From Candidatus Methanovirga aequatorialis (lineage in GTDB: Archaea; Methanobacteriota; Methanobacteria; Methanobacteriales; Methanobacteriaceae), in contig JAITEE010000121.1 in NCBI GenBank assembly GCA_031282205.1, positions 1-47,909 of the forward strand: a DNA stretch of 47,909 nt. Direction: 5' to 3'. Under the pieces are notes generated by a model. The model made no database searches and was not told the origin of the DNA. It was given only the letters and a program-made list of their open reading frames with translations. Of this stretch, positions 10,916 to 19,341 are shown in pieces. The position numbers were made by a program, and so were the translations under genes. Each line of letters starts with the position of its first letter. The first letter of the stretch is position 1.

Positions 10916-11366
10916 TCATTTTCTGAAGTTTTGAACAGGAAGATTTGTGACTTTACTGATTAAATTTAAGTCCAATCCTTCTTTTAACAAGTTAATAGCT
11001 ATATCCATTTTTTCTTTATTTTTACCTTTTATTTCACCTTCTTCTCTACTGTGATCTATTTCTCCTTCAAATTCTATTTTTGCTAACTGTCTCATTTGAT
11101 AGTCATGAAACGCTTCCTCATCTGAAAGTAGTTCATTGAATTTCTTATCTGCTGATTTAATACTTTCATCCATTTCAATTACCTCTTTTAATTGTTTATT
11201 TGAACTTTTAATATCAAAAAATATCATCCATCTGTGTAATGGATTATTTAAATCTTTTCTAGTCTTTCTAAATGCTGGAACATTTAGATTATATATATTC
11301 ATATACTTTGAATATAAACAATCATAAATTTCCCAACATATTAAACTTTTGAATATATACGTCGTC
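10916..11366 (-). pseudogene. Rpn family nuclease/transposase, C-terminal fragment
   Basis: The reading frame is open from the MITE border at 11366 to a TGA at 10916, although the first ATG is only at 11302. The sequence (VPAFRKTRKDLNNPLHRWMI, then a charged helical tail with SREEGEIKGKNKEKMDIAI) matches the C-terminal half of Rpn/PDDEXK_2 proteins, roughly 280-residue recombination-promoting nucleases. The catalytic half is missing here; part of it is found on the far side of the MITE at 11542-11709. The ATG at 11302 is probably just an internal Met. Confidence 0.75.
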
Positions 11367-11539
11367 CAACGCTGTCAAGCTAATATTTATATTACTTTGA
11401 ATATAGATTTTTGGGTGTAAAAAAGTTGGAGTTTTTCATTAAAATCAACACTTACTTATAAAGAAAACGTCAAAAATTGAAAAAATTCCACAAATTTTTA
11501 CGGTCTCATCAATACAAACATATTAAATTGACAGCATTG
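11367..11539. mobile_element. MITE-like element, 173 bp, copy 2
   Basis: It begins CAACGCTGTCAAG and ends TTGACAGCATTG, and matches copy 1 along its length except for an 11-base deletion near 11404-11416 that removes one internal hairpin. The flanks (GTCGTC on the left, ATTTAG on the right) do not form a target duplication, so sequence next to it was lost after insertion or the copy has recombined. It separates the two halves of the Rpn pseudogene. Confidence 0.88.
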
Positions 11540-11541
11540 AT

Positions 11542-11709
11542 TTAGATAACCCCCCTTTTTTCAACTGAATTTGCGAATTCTTTTGATAGGTAAAGTAAAC
11601 TTCTTCTTTTGAAATAATATTGATCATTTTGTTGCACCTCAACTATAAAACGCCTACCATCAGCAGCCATCAATTTTAAATCCAATACACGATTCTTTTT
11701 ACCTCTATT
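11542..11709 (-). pseudogene. Rpn family nuclease, catalytic-core fragment
   Basis: Reading minus-strand codons down from 11709 gives 55 residues beginning NRGKKNRVLDLKLM, then RRFIVEVQQND and KRRSLLYLSKEF, ending in a stop at 11542-11544, three bases from the MITE. D...(I/V)E-x-Q followed by R-x-L-x-Y is the PD-(D/E)XK core of Rpn proteins. It has no start of its own and is in frame with the HTH gene upstream, separated only by that gene's TAA. The usual N-terminal 45 or so residues are absent. It is a broken gene. Confidence 0.72.
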
Positions 11710-12042
11710 TTAATCTCTATGAAATTTTTTGAGATTTTCAGTTACAAGGGTATGAGATTTTGAGATACCATATCTTTTAGCAATTTCAGTAATTGTCCGC
11801 TCCGAACAACCAAAATATTCAGCACAATACTTCCTCGTCTTGTTCTTAACAATATATAAATCATGCAATTCATATTTTTCTATTTTAAATCCCTTCTTTT
11901 TCTTCGAGAGCCTCCATTTTCTCGCTCTCTTTGAAATAGTTGTTGGATGGCAATTAAAATGTTTAGCAATTTCTTTTATGGTTTTATCTTCCTTCCACAA
12001 TTTTTTTAGTTCTGCTGCAGTAATTGTATCTTTTTTGTTCAT
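11710..12042 (-). CDS. Small protein with two helix-turn-helix motifs
   Basis: The 110-residue basic protein has two HTH-like segments: TIKEIAKHFNCHPTTISKRA (about 21-40) and YCAEYFGCSERTITEIAKRY (about 72-91). The pattern is seen in resolvase/terminase-type DNA-binding proteins. It has no catalytic domain. The next in-frame codons after its TAA encode an Rpn nuclease core, so it may be a fusion remnant or a regulator captured by the mobile region. The ATG at 12042 has AAAGGAGATAC just upstream, which is a good RBS. Confidence 0.6.
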   Translation of the reverse strand: MNKKDTITAAELKKLWKEDKTIKEIAKHFNCHPTTISKRARKWRLSKKKKGFKIEKYELHDLYIVKNKTRKYCAEYFGCSERTITEIAKRYGISKSHTLVTENLKKFHRD

Positions 12043-12615
12043 GTATCTCCTTTAAAAAGTGTTATAATGTTTATTTATAATTCTTTATCCTAAATCCAAA
12101 AAAATAAGACCACGAAAATAAAATGAACAAAAAGAATGTAATATTCACTGCCCATTTTTTTCGTTGTACTCCTAAATATTTAATCAACTAATTTTTTTTT
12201 TATGTTTATTTAAAATCTTTATTATCTGTAATAATAATATCTATAGTGATTCGTATATTTTATAATTTTATTTTTTCTTTATTTTTATAGCAAACTATTA
12301 TATAATATCTTCTATGATGTAATTTTTAACTAATTAAATATATAAATAAAAAACTAAAAAATATAAGAAACACTATATTTTCAGTTTAACTTATTATAAC
12401 GATGTACTTCCACTCATAAATAGTTCTTAATTCGTAAAAGATTAAAATATATAAATTAATTAGAATTTAAAATTGATTGGTTAAGCCACACGCCCCAGTC
12501 CATCAACTACAAAAATTTTTTATATAACCTGAGCATGAAAGATATATGAAGAGATTAAAATCTATTCAAGCGATAATTAGTTTTTAACTTTATTTAAAGC
12601 CACATTTTTTAAAGC
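12043..12615. other. Non-coding gap downstream of the por operon
   Basis: This is 573 bp of extreme AT content with one GC-rich patch at about 12485-12511. On the minus strand that patch follows a TATA-like GGTTATATAA at about 12520-12529. No ORF is credible. It should contain the porF terminator and the promoter of the HTH gene. Confidence 0.5.
12485..12530 (-). promoter_or_regulatory. TATA box plus GC-rich patch, possible small RNA start
   Basis: Read on the minus strand, GGTTATATAA is followed about 15-20 bases later by a GC-rich run including GGACTGGGGCGTGTGG. GC islands in AT-rich archaeal genomes often mark structured RNAs, and the TATA distance fits a transcript starting in the island. 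No RNA family was recognised. Confidence 0.25.
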
Positions 12616-13035
12616 TTAGGTTTTTAATTTTTTTAACTCTTCAATAAACTTACTTTGTTTTGTATTAACCATGTTACTGGAGTCGTTGGTTAATGCTCCA
12701 GTTGGACAACTATCAATACATTGTTGACTGTCTTCGTTAATACAAAGATCACATTTAGTTGCTAATCCATCAATATCCATTGAAATTGCTCCAATTGGAC
12801 ATACATCCCTACACATTCCACATCCTATACATATATTTGAATCTATAGTGATAGCTCCCCCAGTTTCTTTAATGGCCCCTTCTGGACATATATTTAAACA
12901 AGGTGCTTTTTCTGGACTGCAGTGCATACAGAATAGTGGAACTCCATCATAAATCCTAATAGCATTTTGTGGGCAGTTTCTTTCACATTTCATGCAATCA
13001 ATACAGAGTTTAGGGTTTGCAATCAGTTCTCTCAT
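12616..13035 (-). CDS. porF: Pyruvate ferredoxin oxidoreductase-associated polyferredoxin PorF
   Basis: The 139-residue protein has several 4Fe-4S motifs: CIDCMKCERNCP (17-28), CMHCSPEKAPCLNICP (36-51), CIGCGMCRDVCP (70-81) and a CDLCINEDSQQCIDSCP set (about 95-111). It is the last gene of porCDABEF and should move electrons between the oxidoreductase and ferredoxin partners. The gap to porE is 10 bp, indicating one transcript. Confidence 0.88.
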   Translation of the reverse strand: MRELIANPKLCIDCMKCERNCPQNAIRIYDGVPLFCMHCSPEKAPCLNICPEGAIKETGGAITIDSNICIGCGMCRDVCPIGAISMDIDGLATKCDLCINEDSQQCIDSCPTGALTNDSSNMVNTKQSKFIEELKKLKT

Positions 13036-13045
13036 TTACATAACC

Positions 13046-13543
13046 TCACTTTTTATCTAAAAGTTTATTCGCTTTTGCAGAAGTTTCAATAATATCAATG
13101 AAGCTTTTTTGAGGTCTTTTTTCCATTTCAACTAACTTACTAAAGTATTCTTGTTGTTTTTGTGATGTTAACATATCCGTATCTATTAATGCAAGAGCTC
13201 TTTTAGAACAGGATTGTATGCATCCTGGCCCTTCATTAATTCCTTCGCATCTGTCACATTTGTTAGCTTTTCTGTCATGAATATAAACGGCACCAAATGG
13301 ACAGACCATCACACATAGTCCACAACCAATACATTCTTCAGTAATAACCTTATCTTGCTCCATTGCATTAGTTGGGCATATAATTACACAAGGGGCAGTC
13401 TCACACTGTTGACAAACAACATGATAATATTTAGAGTCAACTTCTTTAATGTTAATTCTTGATATTCCATAAAGACCAGAACATGCATGTTCACAATCCA
13501 AGCAACCATCACATAAATCTGATTGAATTATTATTTTCTCCAA
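13046..13543 (-). CDS. porE: Pyruvate ferredoxin oxidoreductase-associated polyferredoxin PorE
   Basis: The 165-residue polyferredoxin has Cys clusters CDGCLDCEHAC (11-21), CQQCETAPCVIICP (44-57), CIGCGLCVMVCP (71-82) and CDRCEGINEGPGCIQSC (about 94-110), followed by a charged tail without cysteines. Position and composition match PorE of Methanobacteriales. Its role is electron transfer to or from Por, possibly linking it to Ehb-reduced ferredoxin (inference). Confidence 0.88.
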   Translation of the reverse strand: MEKIIIQSDLCDGCLDCEHACSGLYGISRINIKEVDSKYYHVVCQQCETAPCVIICPTNAMEQDKVITEECIGCGLCVMVCPFGAVYIHDRKANKCDRCEGINEGPGCIQSCSKRALALIDTDMLTSQKQQEYFSKLVEMEKRPQKSFIDIIETSAKANKLLDKK

Positions 13544-13556
13544 AAGTAACCCTCCA

Positions 13557-14423
13557 TTACATTCCTAGTGCTTCAAACTGTTGATCCACATATTCTTGAA
13601 TTTTTTCTATTTCTTCCTTTTGTAGATGTCTAAATCTTTTTTGAGCACTTAAATATTCGTTCACTGGTTTTCTAACACGAGGTTTGTAGGTTAGTTTAAA
13701 TTTTCCATTAACCACTTCATATAACATCCATAATCCAGTTTCAACAGCTAATCTCCCTAATTTTATGGTTTTTGATGGTTCATATCCCCAACCTGTAGTG
13801 CATGGTTGATTAAGATGAATGTAGCAAGGACCCTTAATTTCTGATGCCTTTTTAACTTTTTTCATGAAGTCTTCTGGATAAGAAATAGATGCAGTGGCCA
13901 CGTAAGGTATTCCATGAGCAGCCATTATTAATGGCAAATTTTTTTTAGGTTTATCCTCACCAAAACTTTTTTTCCCGACAGGTGAGGTTGTAGTCGATGC
14001 ACCAAAGGGGGTAGATCCGCTTCTTTGTATTCCAGTATTCATATATGCTTCGTTATCATAACATATATATGTCAAATTATGACCTCTTTCCATAGCACCA
14101 GAAAGGGATTGGAATCCAATATCTGCAGTTCCACCATCACCACCAAACGCAACAATATTTATATCTTCCATACCTTTTGCTTTCATTGCCCTTTCAACAC
14201 CAGAAGCCACAGCTCCTGCATTTTCAAAGGCAACATGTATCCATGGTATTTCCCATGCAGTTTCTGGAAAAGGAGTAGTTATAACCTCTAAACAACCTGT
14301 TGCAGAAATAGCTATTGTATTTCTACCTAACGCTTTAAGAGCTAATCTAACTCCTATCGTAGCTCCACAACCTGCACATCCTCTATGTCCTGGAGCCAAT
14401 AACTCTTCTTCAGGTATTTTCAT
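13557..14423 (-). CDS. porB: Pyruvate:ferredoxin oxidoreductase beta subunit (TPP-binding)
   Basis: PorB binds thiamine pyrophosphate and a proximal 4Fe-4S cluster. Visible are [13 protein letters not shown] near the N-terminus, [19 protein letters not shown], and the TPP-Mg motif end [14 protein letters not shown]. With the ATG at 14423 the protein has 288 residues. That start is chosen because AAGGAGG precedes it, and an upstream in-frame TTG at 14444 would overlap porA. It pairs with PorA in pyruvate synthesis from acetyl-CoA and CO2. Confidence 0.96.
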   Translation of the reverse strand: MKIPEEELLAPGHRGCAGCGATIGVRLALKALGRNTIAISATGCLEVITTPFPETAWEIPWIHVAFENAGAVASGVERAMKAKGMEDINIVAFGGDGGTADIGFQSLSGAMERGHNLTYICYDNEAYMNTGIQRSGSTPFGASTTTSPVGKKSFGEDKPKKNLPLIMAAHGIPYVATASISYPEDFMKKVKKASEIKGPCYIHLNQPCTTGWGYEPSKTIKLGRLAVETGLWMLYEVVNGKFKLTYKPRVRKPVNEYLSAQKRFRHLQKEEIEKIQEYVDQQFEALGM

Positions 14424-14424
14424 T

Positions 14425-15570
14425 CTATGCCTCCTTAAGTCCAATCCAACTTATATCCCTAATTGGATTTTTAGTCTTTTCGATAATTTCATCTACTTCT
14501 TTAGGATTTATATCTCTTCCTCCAAGTCCAACAATAAAACTATAAGCTTCAATATCTGTTTTTGCTTTGATGTCGATATATAGTGCTCCTCCAATGCCAA
14601 AAGCAATGTTCTTATCTAAGACACCTACCTTTTTAACATTCACCAAAGCCTCCTTAATTTCTTCCACAGGGAAAGGTCTGTATGATTTTACTTTCAATAA
14701 ACCAATTTTTTCCCCATTTTCCCTATATTGATCTACCGTATATCTTAAGGTTGTGCAAATAGAACCCATAGCTATTAAGACTATGTCGGCATCTTCACAC
14801 TTGTAAGCATCAATTAAACCATATTTTCTTCCAAAACTATCTTTAAATTGAGTATCCACCTTCTTTATAACACCCATAGATTTCCTCATAGCTTCCTCAA
14901 TTTGGTATCTTATCTCCATATAATGTTCAGTATCTGCAAGTGTACCAACAGATGCTGGTTTTTTGGGGTCTAAAAACGAATATTTTCCATGATATTTAGG
15001 TAGAAAATCATCAACTTTATCCTGGTCAGGGATCTCCACTGGTTCAACAGTATGGGTCAGGTAAAAACCATCTAAACAAACCATTACTGGGAGAAGAACG
15101 TTCTCATTTTCAGCTATTTTATACGCCTGTAATACCGTATCAAGAGCCTCTTGAGCATTCTCAACATAAAGTTGTATCCATCCAGAATCTCTTTGAGCTA
15201 TTGAATCCTGTTGGTCGTTCCAAATGTTAATAGGTGCTGAAATAGCTCTGTTAGCATTTGCCATAACTATGGGTAATCTCATTCCAGCAGCAGCGAAGAT
15301 AATTTCATGCATTAGCATAAGTCCCTGTGATGATGTAGCCGTGAACACTCTAATTCCAGCTCCTGAAGCACCAATAGAGGCACTTAATGCACTGTGTTCA
15401 GATTCAACACGTATGTACTCTGAATCAATGTCTCCATCTGCTACATATTGAGCAAGATATTCAGATATTGTCGTCTGAGGTGTGATAGGATATACTGGAA
15501 TAACATCTGGCTTAACTAACTTGACCGCCTCAGCAACAGCTTGATTTGATGTAATAACTTTTTTTATCAT
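14425..15570 (-). CDS. porA: Pyruvate:ferredoxin oxidoreductase alpha subunit
   Basis: The 381-residue alpha subunit carries the pyrimidine-binding signature [13 protein letters not shown] (about 21-33), the [10 protein letters not shown] helix (about 80-89) and domain II near the C-terminus. With PorB it makes the active site that interconverts pyruvate and acetyl-CoA plus CO2. It lies between porD and porB in the conserved methanogen order, with gaps of 1-10 bp. Confidence 0.96.
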   Translation of the reverse strand: MIKKVITSNQAVAEAVKLVKPDVIPVYPITPQTTISEYLAQYVADGDIDSEYIRVESEHSALSASIGASGAGIRVFTATSSQGLMLMHEIIFAAAGMRLPIVMANANRAISAPINIWNDQQDSIAQRDSGWIQLYVENAQEALDTVLQAYKIAENENVLLPVMVCLDGFYLTHTVEPVEIPDQDKVDDFLPKYHGKYSFLDPKKPASVGTLADTEHYMEIRYQIEEAMRKSMGVIKKVDTQFKDSFGRKYGLIDAYKCEDADIVLIAMGSICTTLRYTVDQYRENGEKIGLLKVKSYRPFPVEEIKEALVNVKKVGVLDKNIAFGIGGALYIDIKAKTDIEAYSFIVGLGGRDINPKEVDEIIEKTKNPIRDISWIGLKEA

Positions 15571-15580
15571 TTCATCACCT

Positions 15581-15823
15581 CTACTCTCTCTCCATTTTTA
15601 TTGCATCTACTGGACATTCCTCTGCACATATTCCACATCCTTTACAATAATCATAATTAATATCATGATCCTTGTCTATAACACCTTCTGGACAGAACAT
15701 AATACAGTTATCACAATCTTTACATTTCTCCTTATCAAGTATAGGTTTAAATGTTCTCCAATTTCCAGTCTTATTTGATCTTGTGCTTCCTGGGTTAAGA
15801 ACCACTCCTCCTTTAGATTCCAC
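15581..15823 (-). CDS. porD: Pyruvate:ferredoxin oxidoreductase delta subunit
   Basis: The 80-residue ferredoxin-like subunit has two 4Fe-4S motifs, [12 protein letters not shown] (34-45) and [12 protein letters not shown] (60-71). It passes electrons from the PorAB active site to soluble ferredoxin. It starts with GTG at 15823, the base next to the porC stop, behind AAAAGGTG; this arrangement indicates translational coupling. Confidence 0.94.
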   Translation of the reverse strand: MESKGGVVLNPGSTRSNKTGNWRTFKPILDKEKCKDCDNCIMFCPEGVIDKDHDINYDYCKGCGICAEECPVDAIKMERE

Positions 15824-16354
15824 TTAATCACCTTTTAGTTGATCATAAGCAATTTGAGTTGCTTTTATGTTCTTTTCGCCTATTTTCCCTGAAAAAGTGT
15901 CTCCAATAACTTTAATAAGGGAATTGAGACCTATAACTCCACTTTTCTTTGCAAATGAACCAAGCATAATTGTATTGACAATGTTAACACCAAGATTTTC
16001 TAAGGCAATACCCGTTGCATCGATCACTGCAACACCTTTTTTAGAGCCTAATTCTTTCTTAGTCGTATTAATTAAAACATGTCCATCTTCCTTTAATCCA
16101 GAATAAACATCTACAACACCCATTAAACCATCATCGAGAACTAATACATAGTCAGGATTATAAATTTGATATCTAACTTGTATTGGTTTGTCATCTATTC
16201 TTGTAAACGCCATAACTGGAGCCCCTCTTCGTTCAACACCAAAAAAGGGAAAGGCTTGAGAATATTTACCATCTTCAAAAGCAGCTTTTGCTAAAATTTC
16301 TGCCGCTGTAACAGAACCCTGTCCACCACGACCATGAAATCTAATTTCAATCAT
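15824..16354 (-). CDS. porC: Pyruvate:ferredoxin oxidoreductase gamma subunit
   Basis: The 176-residue gamma subunit begins [19 protein letters not shown], the hallmark of POR/KOR gamma chains, and has the conserved [10 protein letters not shown] segment. It is the first gene of the porCDABEF operon. The start is backed by GGAGGAATTAA, and TATA-like sequences lie at 16442-16451 and 16411-16420 on the minus strand. Confidence 0.95.
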   Translation of the reverse strand: MIEIRFHGRGGQGSVTAAEILAKAAFEDGKYSQAFPFFGVERRGAPVMAFTRIDDKPIQVRYQIYNPDYVLVLDDGLMGVVDVYSGLKEDGHVLINTTKKELGSKKGVAVIDATGIALENLGVNIVNTIMLGSFAKKSGVIGLNSLIKVIGDTFSGKIGEKNIKATQIAYDQLKGD

Positions 16355-16441
16355 TTAATTCCTCCATAACTACAACTCCCTCAATAACAACATATGAAGT
16401 ATCGACTTTCAATATATTAATAACAAATATTGAACTCAAAC

Positions 16442-16467
16442 GTATATATAATTTATTGAATTCAATA
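16442..16467 (-). promoter_or_regulatory. por operon promoter with upstream palindrome
   Basis: On the minus strand TTATATATAC (16442-16451) is a strong TATA box for porC, giving a leader of about 60-65 nt. Directly upstream lies the perfect 14-bp palindrome TATTGAATTCAATA (16454-16467), in the position of an activator site or BRE-flanking operator. Confidence 0.5.
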
Positions 16468-16535
16468 CATAAGAACATATTAGAAGGGTTATTCCTCAAA
16501 AGTAAAAGTATCCCGACATTTCCTATTTGAACTAT

Positions 16536-16556
16536 TACGGCTTTTAGGAAGCCGTA
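16536..16556. ncRNA. Right-end hairpin, likely part of the TnpB guide RNA scaffold
   Basis: TACGGCTT, loop TTAGG, AAGCCGTA: a perfect 8-bp stem between the element tip and the tnpB 3' end. In characterised IS200/IS605 elements the reRNA/omegaRNA runs from the tnpB 3' end to the right end, with the guide in the flank, here around 16505-16524. The role is inferred from position. Confidence 0.45.
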
Positions 16557-16579
16557 GATTCGGTCTCTAAACCAATTTC

Positions 16580-17755
16580 CTAATCCACTAACTTAATGTT
16601 AGTTTTACTAAAGGCAAACCCTGTTGTTCCAACAGTTTGAATGTTTATAGCAGCATTTATATCTCGATCATGTTTGCTGTTACATTCAGGACAGGTCCAG
16701 GTACGTACTCCTAAACCAAGTTCCAGTAACTTGTACCCACAATTACTACAAGTTTTAGATGTATATTTTTCGTTTACTACTTTGAATTTTTTATCGTACC
16801 AGTCTGATTTGTATTCTAATTGTCTTTTTATTTCATACCAGTGTTGATCAGCTGTTGTCTTAGCAAGTTTCTTATTTTTTAATCCTAATTGATTGTTCAC
16901 ATTACCAACATAGATCTGATCATTATTGTTTACAATTTTAGTAGTAATTTTATGGATAAAGTCTTTTATATAATTTTTTTTATTGATGTAAGTTTGAGCT
17001 AGCTTGACTTTCGTCTTACTCCAATTACAACTATCTTTTATTCTATTAGCTATTTTTTTACCTAATATTTTTATTTTATTATCAAAAAATTTTAGTTGTA
17101 TTTTACCTGATTTTTTACCGTTACTACAAGTAATGGCATCTTTGAGTCCTAAATCTATACCTACAATTTTGCCTGTTTTAGGTTTACTTGTAATAATAGA
17201 CTTAGATACATTGATACTAACATACCATTTGTTATTTTCTTTACTAATGGTACCAGATAAGATTTTACCTTTTATGGGTCGACTATATTTCATTTTAATA
17301 GTTTCTTTCAATTTAGGTATCTTTAATTTACCATCTATTACTTTGATGTAAGTTGTTGTGAAACTTTGAACAGGATTATGACGACTTTTATATTTAGGCA
17401 TACCAAAACCACTTTTCTTGAAATTTAACATAGATTGAGTAAAAGAATGAGCCGTTCTCATAGTATTATGACTATCTATATCATTCAACCAAAGAAAAAC
17501 TTTTTTTAACTTTGTATTATAATTTTGTGTAATATATTTACTAAAAGGATTGAAATTATAACCTTCAGGTATTGAATTACCATAACAATAATTCTTATAT
17601 AAAAACTCTTGCAATCCTTTTAATTGATTGAATACGAATCGACTACCACCAATAGATTGAATTAAGTATTTTTCTTGTTCAAATGAAGGATAGATTCTAT
17701 ATTTATAAGATTTATTTACCTCTTTGAATTTTAATATATTGTTTGATAACGTCAA
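16580..17755 (-). CDS. tnpB: TnpB-type RNA-guided nuclease homologue
   Basis: The 391-residue OrfB/TnpB protein has an N-terminal helical and beta-barrel region (1-190), RuvC-I with D201 (VGIDLG), RuvC-II, a zinc ribbon (C336, C339, C355, C358) and RuvC-III (KHDRDINAAINI, D363/D365). The usual RuvC-II Glu is replaced: the motif reads IYVGNVNNQLGL, with G284 where Glu is expected, while VNEKYTS supplies a nearby E329. Some TnpB lineages are known to have this rearranged pattern, so it need not be inactive. It starts with TTG at 17755 behind GAAGGAA. No transposase accompanies it. Confidence 0.85.
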   Translation of the reverse strand: MTLSNNILKFKEVNKSYKYRIYPSFEQEKYLIQSIGGSRFVFNQLKGLQEFLYKNYCYGNSIPEGYNFNPFSKYITQNYNTKLKKVFLWLNDIDSHNTMRTAHSFTQSMLNFKKSGFGMPKYKSRHNPVQSFTTTYIKVIDGKLKIPKLKETIKMKYSRPIKGKILSGTISKENNKWYVSINVSKSIITSKPKTGKIVGIDLGLKDAITCSNGKKSGKIQLKFFDNKIKILGKKIANRIKDSCNWSKTKVKLAQTYINKKNYIKDFIHKITTKIVNNNDQIYVGNVNNQLGLKNKKLAKTTADQHWYEIKRQLEYKSDWYDKKFKVVNEKYTSKTCSNCGYKLLELGLGVRTWTCPECNSKHDRDINAAINIQTVGTTGFAFSKTNIKLVD

Positions 17756-17808
17756 CTTGAATTCCTTCTTTTATATAGTTTTATTTGAAGTCCTATATGT
17801 ACTTTTGT

Positions 17809-17835
17809 ATTATATTCAAGAAAATTGAATATAAT
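17809..17835. repeat. Left-end hairpin of the tnpB element
   Basis: There is a perfect 11-bp inverted repeat, ATTATATTCAA and TTGAATATAAT, with a 5-base GAAAA loop. It lies upstream of tnpB in the position of the subterminal hairpin that TnpA recognises in IS200/IS605 elements. Confidence 0.7.
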
Positions 17836-17919
17836 CTAAAACCATGCTCCCAACATCCATTTACACCCTATTAGGACGTAGAATTAAGCTGGATTTTTAG
17901 TTAATTTTCAATTATGTAG

Positions 17920-18180
17920 TTATGACTCGTTTTTAACATTTTCTAACTCTTTCTTTGCTTTTTTAAAGAGTGTTAAAAAGTTATCTTCCTCACTAACAGA
18001 GATTATATCCAATCCTAAATTTCTATGTTCTTCAATCCACTCTTCTTCAAAAATAGGGATCTCAACTTTAACTGATTCTGCCGACTTGTTAACTACAATA
18101 AGGTTCCTATATGGAAAGTTTCGCTCTACTATATAGCCTCCAAGGCTTACAATGTGTCGATCCCTTACTACAAATTTCAT
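17920..18180 (-). CDS. ehbP: Energy-converting hydrogenase B subunit P
   Basis: This small hydrophilic subunit is encoded last in the ehb operon. The start at 18180 gives 86 residues beginning [19 protein letters not shown], the usual EhbP start, and GGGTGATT lies just upstream. An in-frame extension to 18228 is possible but lacks support. Its function within the complex is not established. It lies 30-80 bp downstream of ehbO, and the tnpB element follows it. Confidence 0.85.
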   Translation of the reverse strand: MKFVVRDRHIVSLGGYIVERNFPYRNLIVVNKSAESVKVEIPIFEEEWIEEHRNLGLDIISVSEEDNFLTLFKKAKKELENVKNES

Positions 18181-18258
18181 ACCAATCACCCACGAAACAT
18201 TGACTAAATTTAATTCTTTATCCAACAACCCTAAAAAACATTGATTATATATGAATTT

Positions 18259-19257
18259 CTATAATAAACTTAAGATTATGGCCAATACTCCAAGTATTGA
18301 CGTTGCAACCACTGCTGGATAAAATTGCTTATTTGTAAATACTGGTGAAAATGCACTTACTATACCCATAATAAGAGTAAATATGAATGCTATAGCTATG
18401 TTTATTAAAATATTCCATGAGAAAATATTTGGTGGAAGTCCAACAAATAAAACTGAAAACAAGGTACTTAGTGTAAATATTAAGAATCCACGAGTTAGAT
18501 ATATAACTCCTCTATATTTAGAAGCATATTCCATGTACGGGCCCTCAATAACATCTGCCTTAGTTTTCAATATGGCGAATGGATATTCATTCATTAGTAT
18601 CATGTATCCTATGAAGAAAACTATAAATCCAAGAATTCCAGGTACTGAAAACAAAATAGGACCATGACTTAGTTGGTAATCCACAATATCTTTAAAATAC
18701 ACACTTCCCACAAGGGATACAGGTACAAATAGTGATAGGTAAAATGGAAAAGACCCAAAAGCTATTAACCTTAATGCTCTACTTGAACTAACATCTTCAA
18801 TAAACGATCTCTCACCGTTTAAATGAACCGCTCCTTTTACTAAATCAGGGAAAGGCATTGGGAGTGACATGATTGATTTTGAAAGAGAACCCATTAAAAC
18901 ATAACAGAACTCTTCAATCTTCAAAAACCCTATAATGGATATTACGCTTGCAAACACACCCATCTGATATGTTTGTGGTATTAAAAATAACAATATAAAA
19001 AATATAGCTATGAAGCATATTATAGGTAATGATTTATACAATCTTGGAACTGTTGAATTTGGACTAACATTTTCTTTAAAGAAAAACTTAATTGGTGCCA
19101 TTATTCCTGGACTTATGACACTAGGTCCAATTCTTTGTTGAATTCTCGCATGAATATATTTTCTTTCAAGTCCAGGGATCATTGTTCCTATAATAAAAGC
19201 TATAACTAGTGTTGATATAACAGCTAAAACTGGATACAAAATTTCTGTATATGTCAT
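18259..19257 (-). CDS. ehbO: Energy-converting hydrogenase B subunit O (NuoH-like membrane subunit)
   Basis: The 332-residue membrane protein of the NuoH/HyfC family has about eight helices. It holds the family loop [20 protein letters not shown] (37-56), and [20 protein letters not shown] (about 132-151). NuoH-type subunits connect the Fe-S/NiFe module to the ion-translocating arm. It lies 84 bp downstream of ehbN. Confidence 0.93.
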   Translation of the reverse strand: MTYTEILYPVLAVISTLVIAFIIGTMIPGLERKYIHARIQQRIGPSVISPGIMAPIKFFFKENVSPNSTVPRLYKSLPIICFIAIFFILLFLIPQTYQMGVFASVISIIGFLKIEEFCYVLMGSLSKSIMSLPMPFPDLVKGAVHLNGERSFIEDVSSSRALRLIAFGSFPFYLSLFVPVSLVGSVYFKDIVDYQLSHGPILFSVPGILGFIVFFIGYMILMNEYPFAILKTKADVIEGPYMEYASKYRGVIYLTRGFLIFTLSTLFSVLFVGLPPNIFSWNILINIAIAFIFTLIMGIVSAFSPVFTNKQFYPAVVATSILGVLAIILSLL

Positions 19258-19341
19258 TTTCTATTCCTACCTTATATATGATTTAGATTAGCTAAACATT
19301 TTATCTAAGTTGACTAAATAACTATCTACAACAACGATCAT

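Larger units (their letters stand above)
16525..17866 (-). mobile_element. IS605-type element carrying tnpB only
   Basis: The right end begins ATTTGAACTA (16525-16534), followed by a hairpin TACGGCTT/AAGCCGTA (16536-16543 and 16549-16556) just beyond the tnpB stop; this is where the guide RNA scaffold of such elements is made. The left end has a perfect 11-bp hairpin, ATTATATTCAA (17809-17819) with loop GAAAA and TTGAATATAAT (17825-17835). A segment to about 17866 is shared with the remnant at 31393-31428. No tnpA (Y1 transposase) is present, so mobility would depend on one elsewhere. It sits between the por and ehb operons. Confidence 0.78.
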
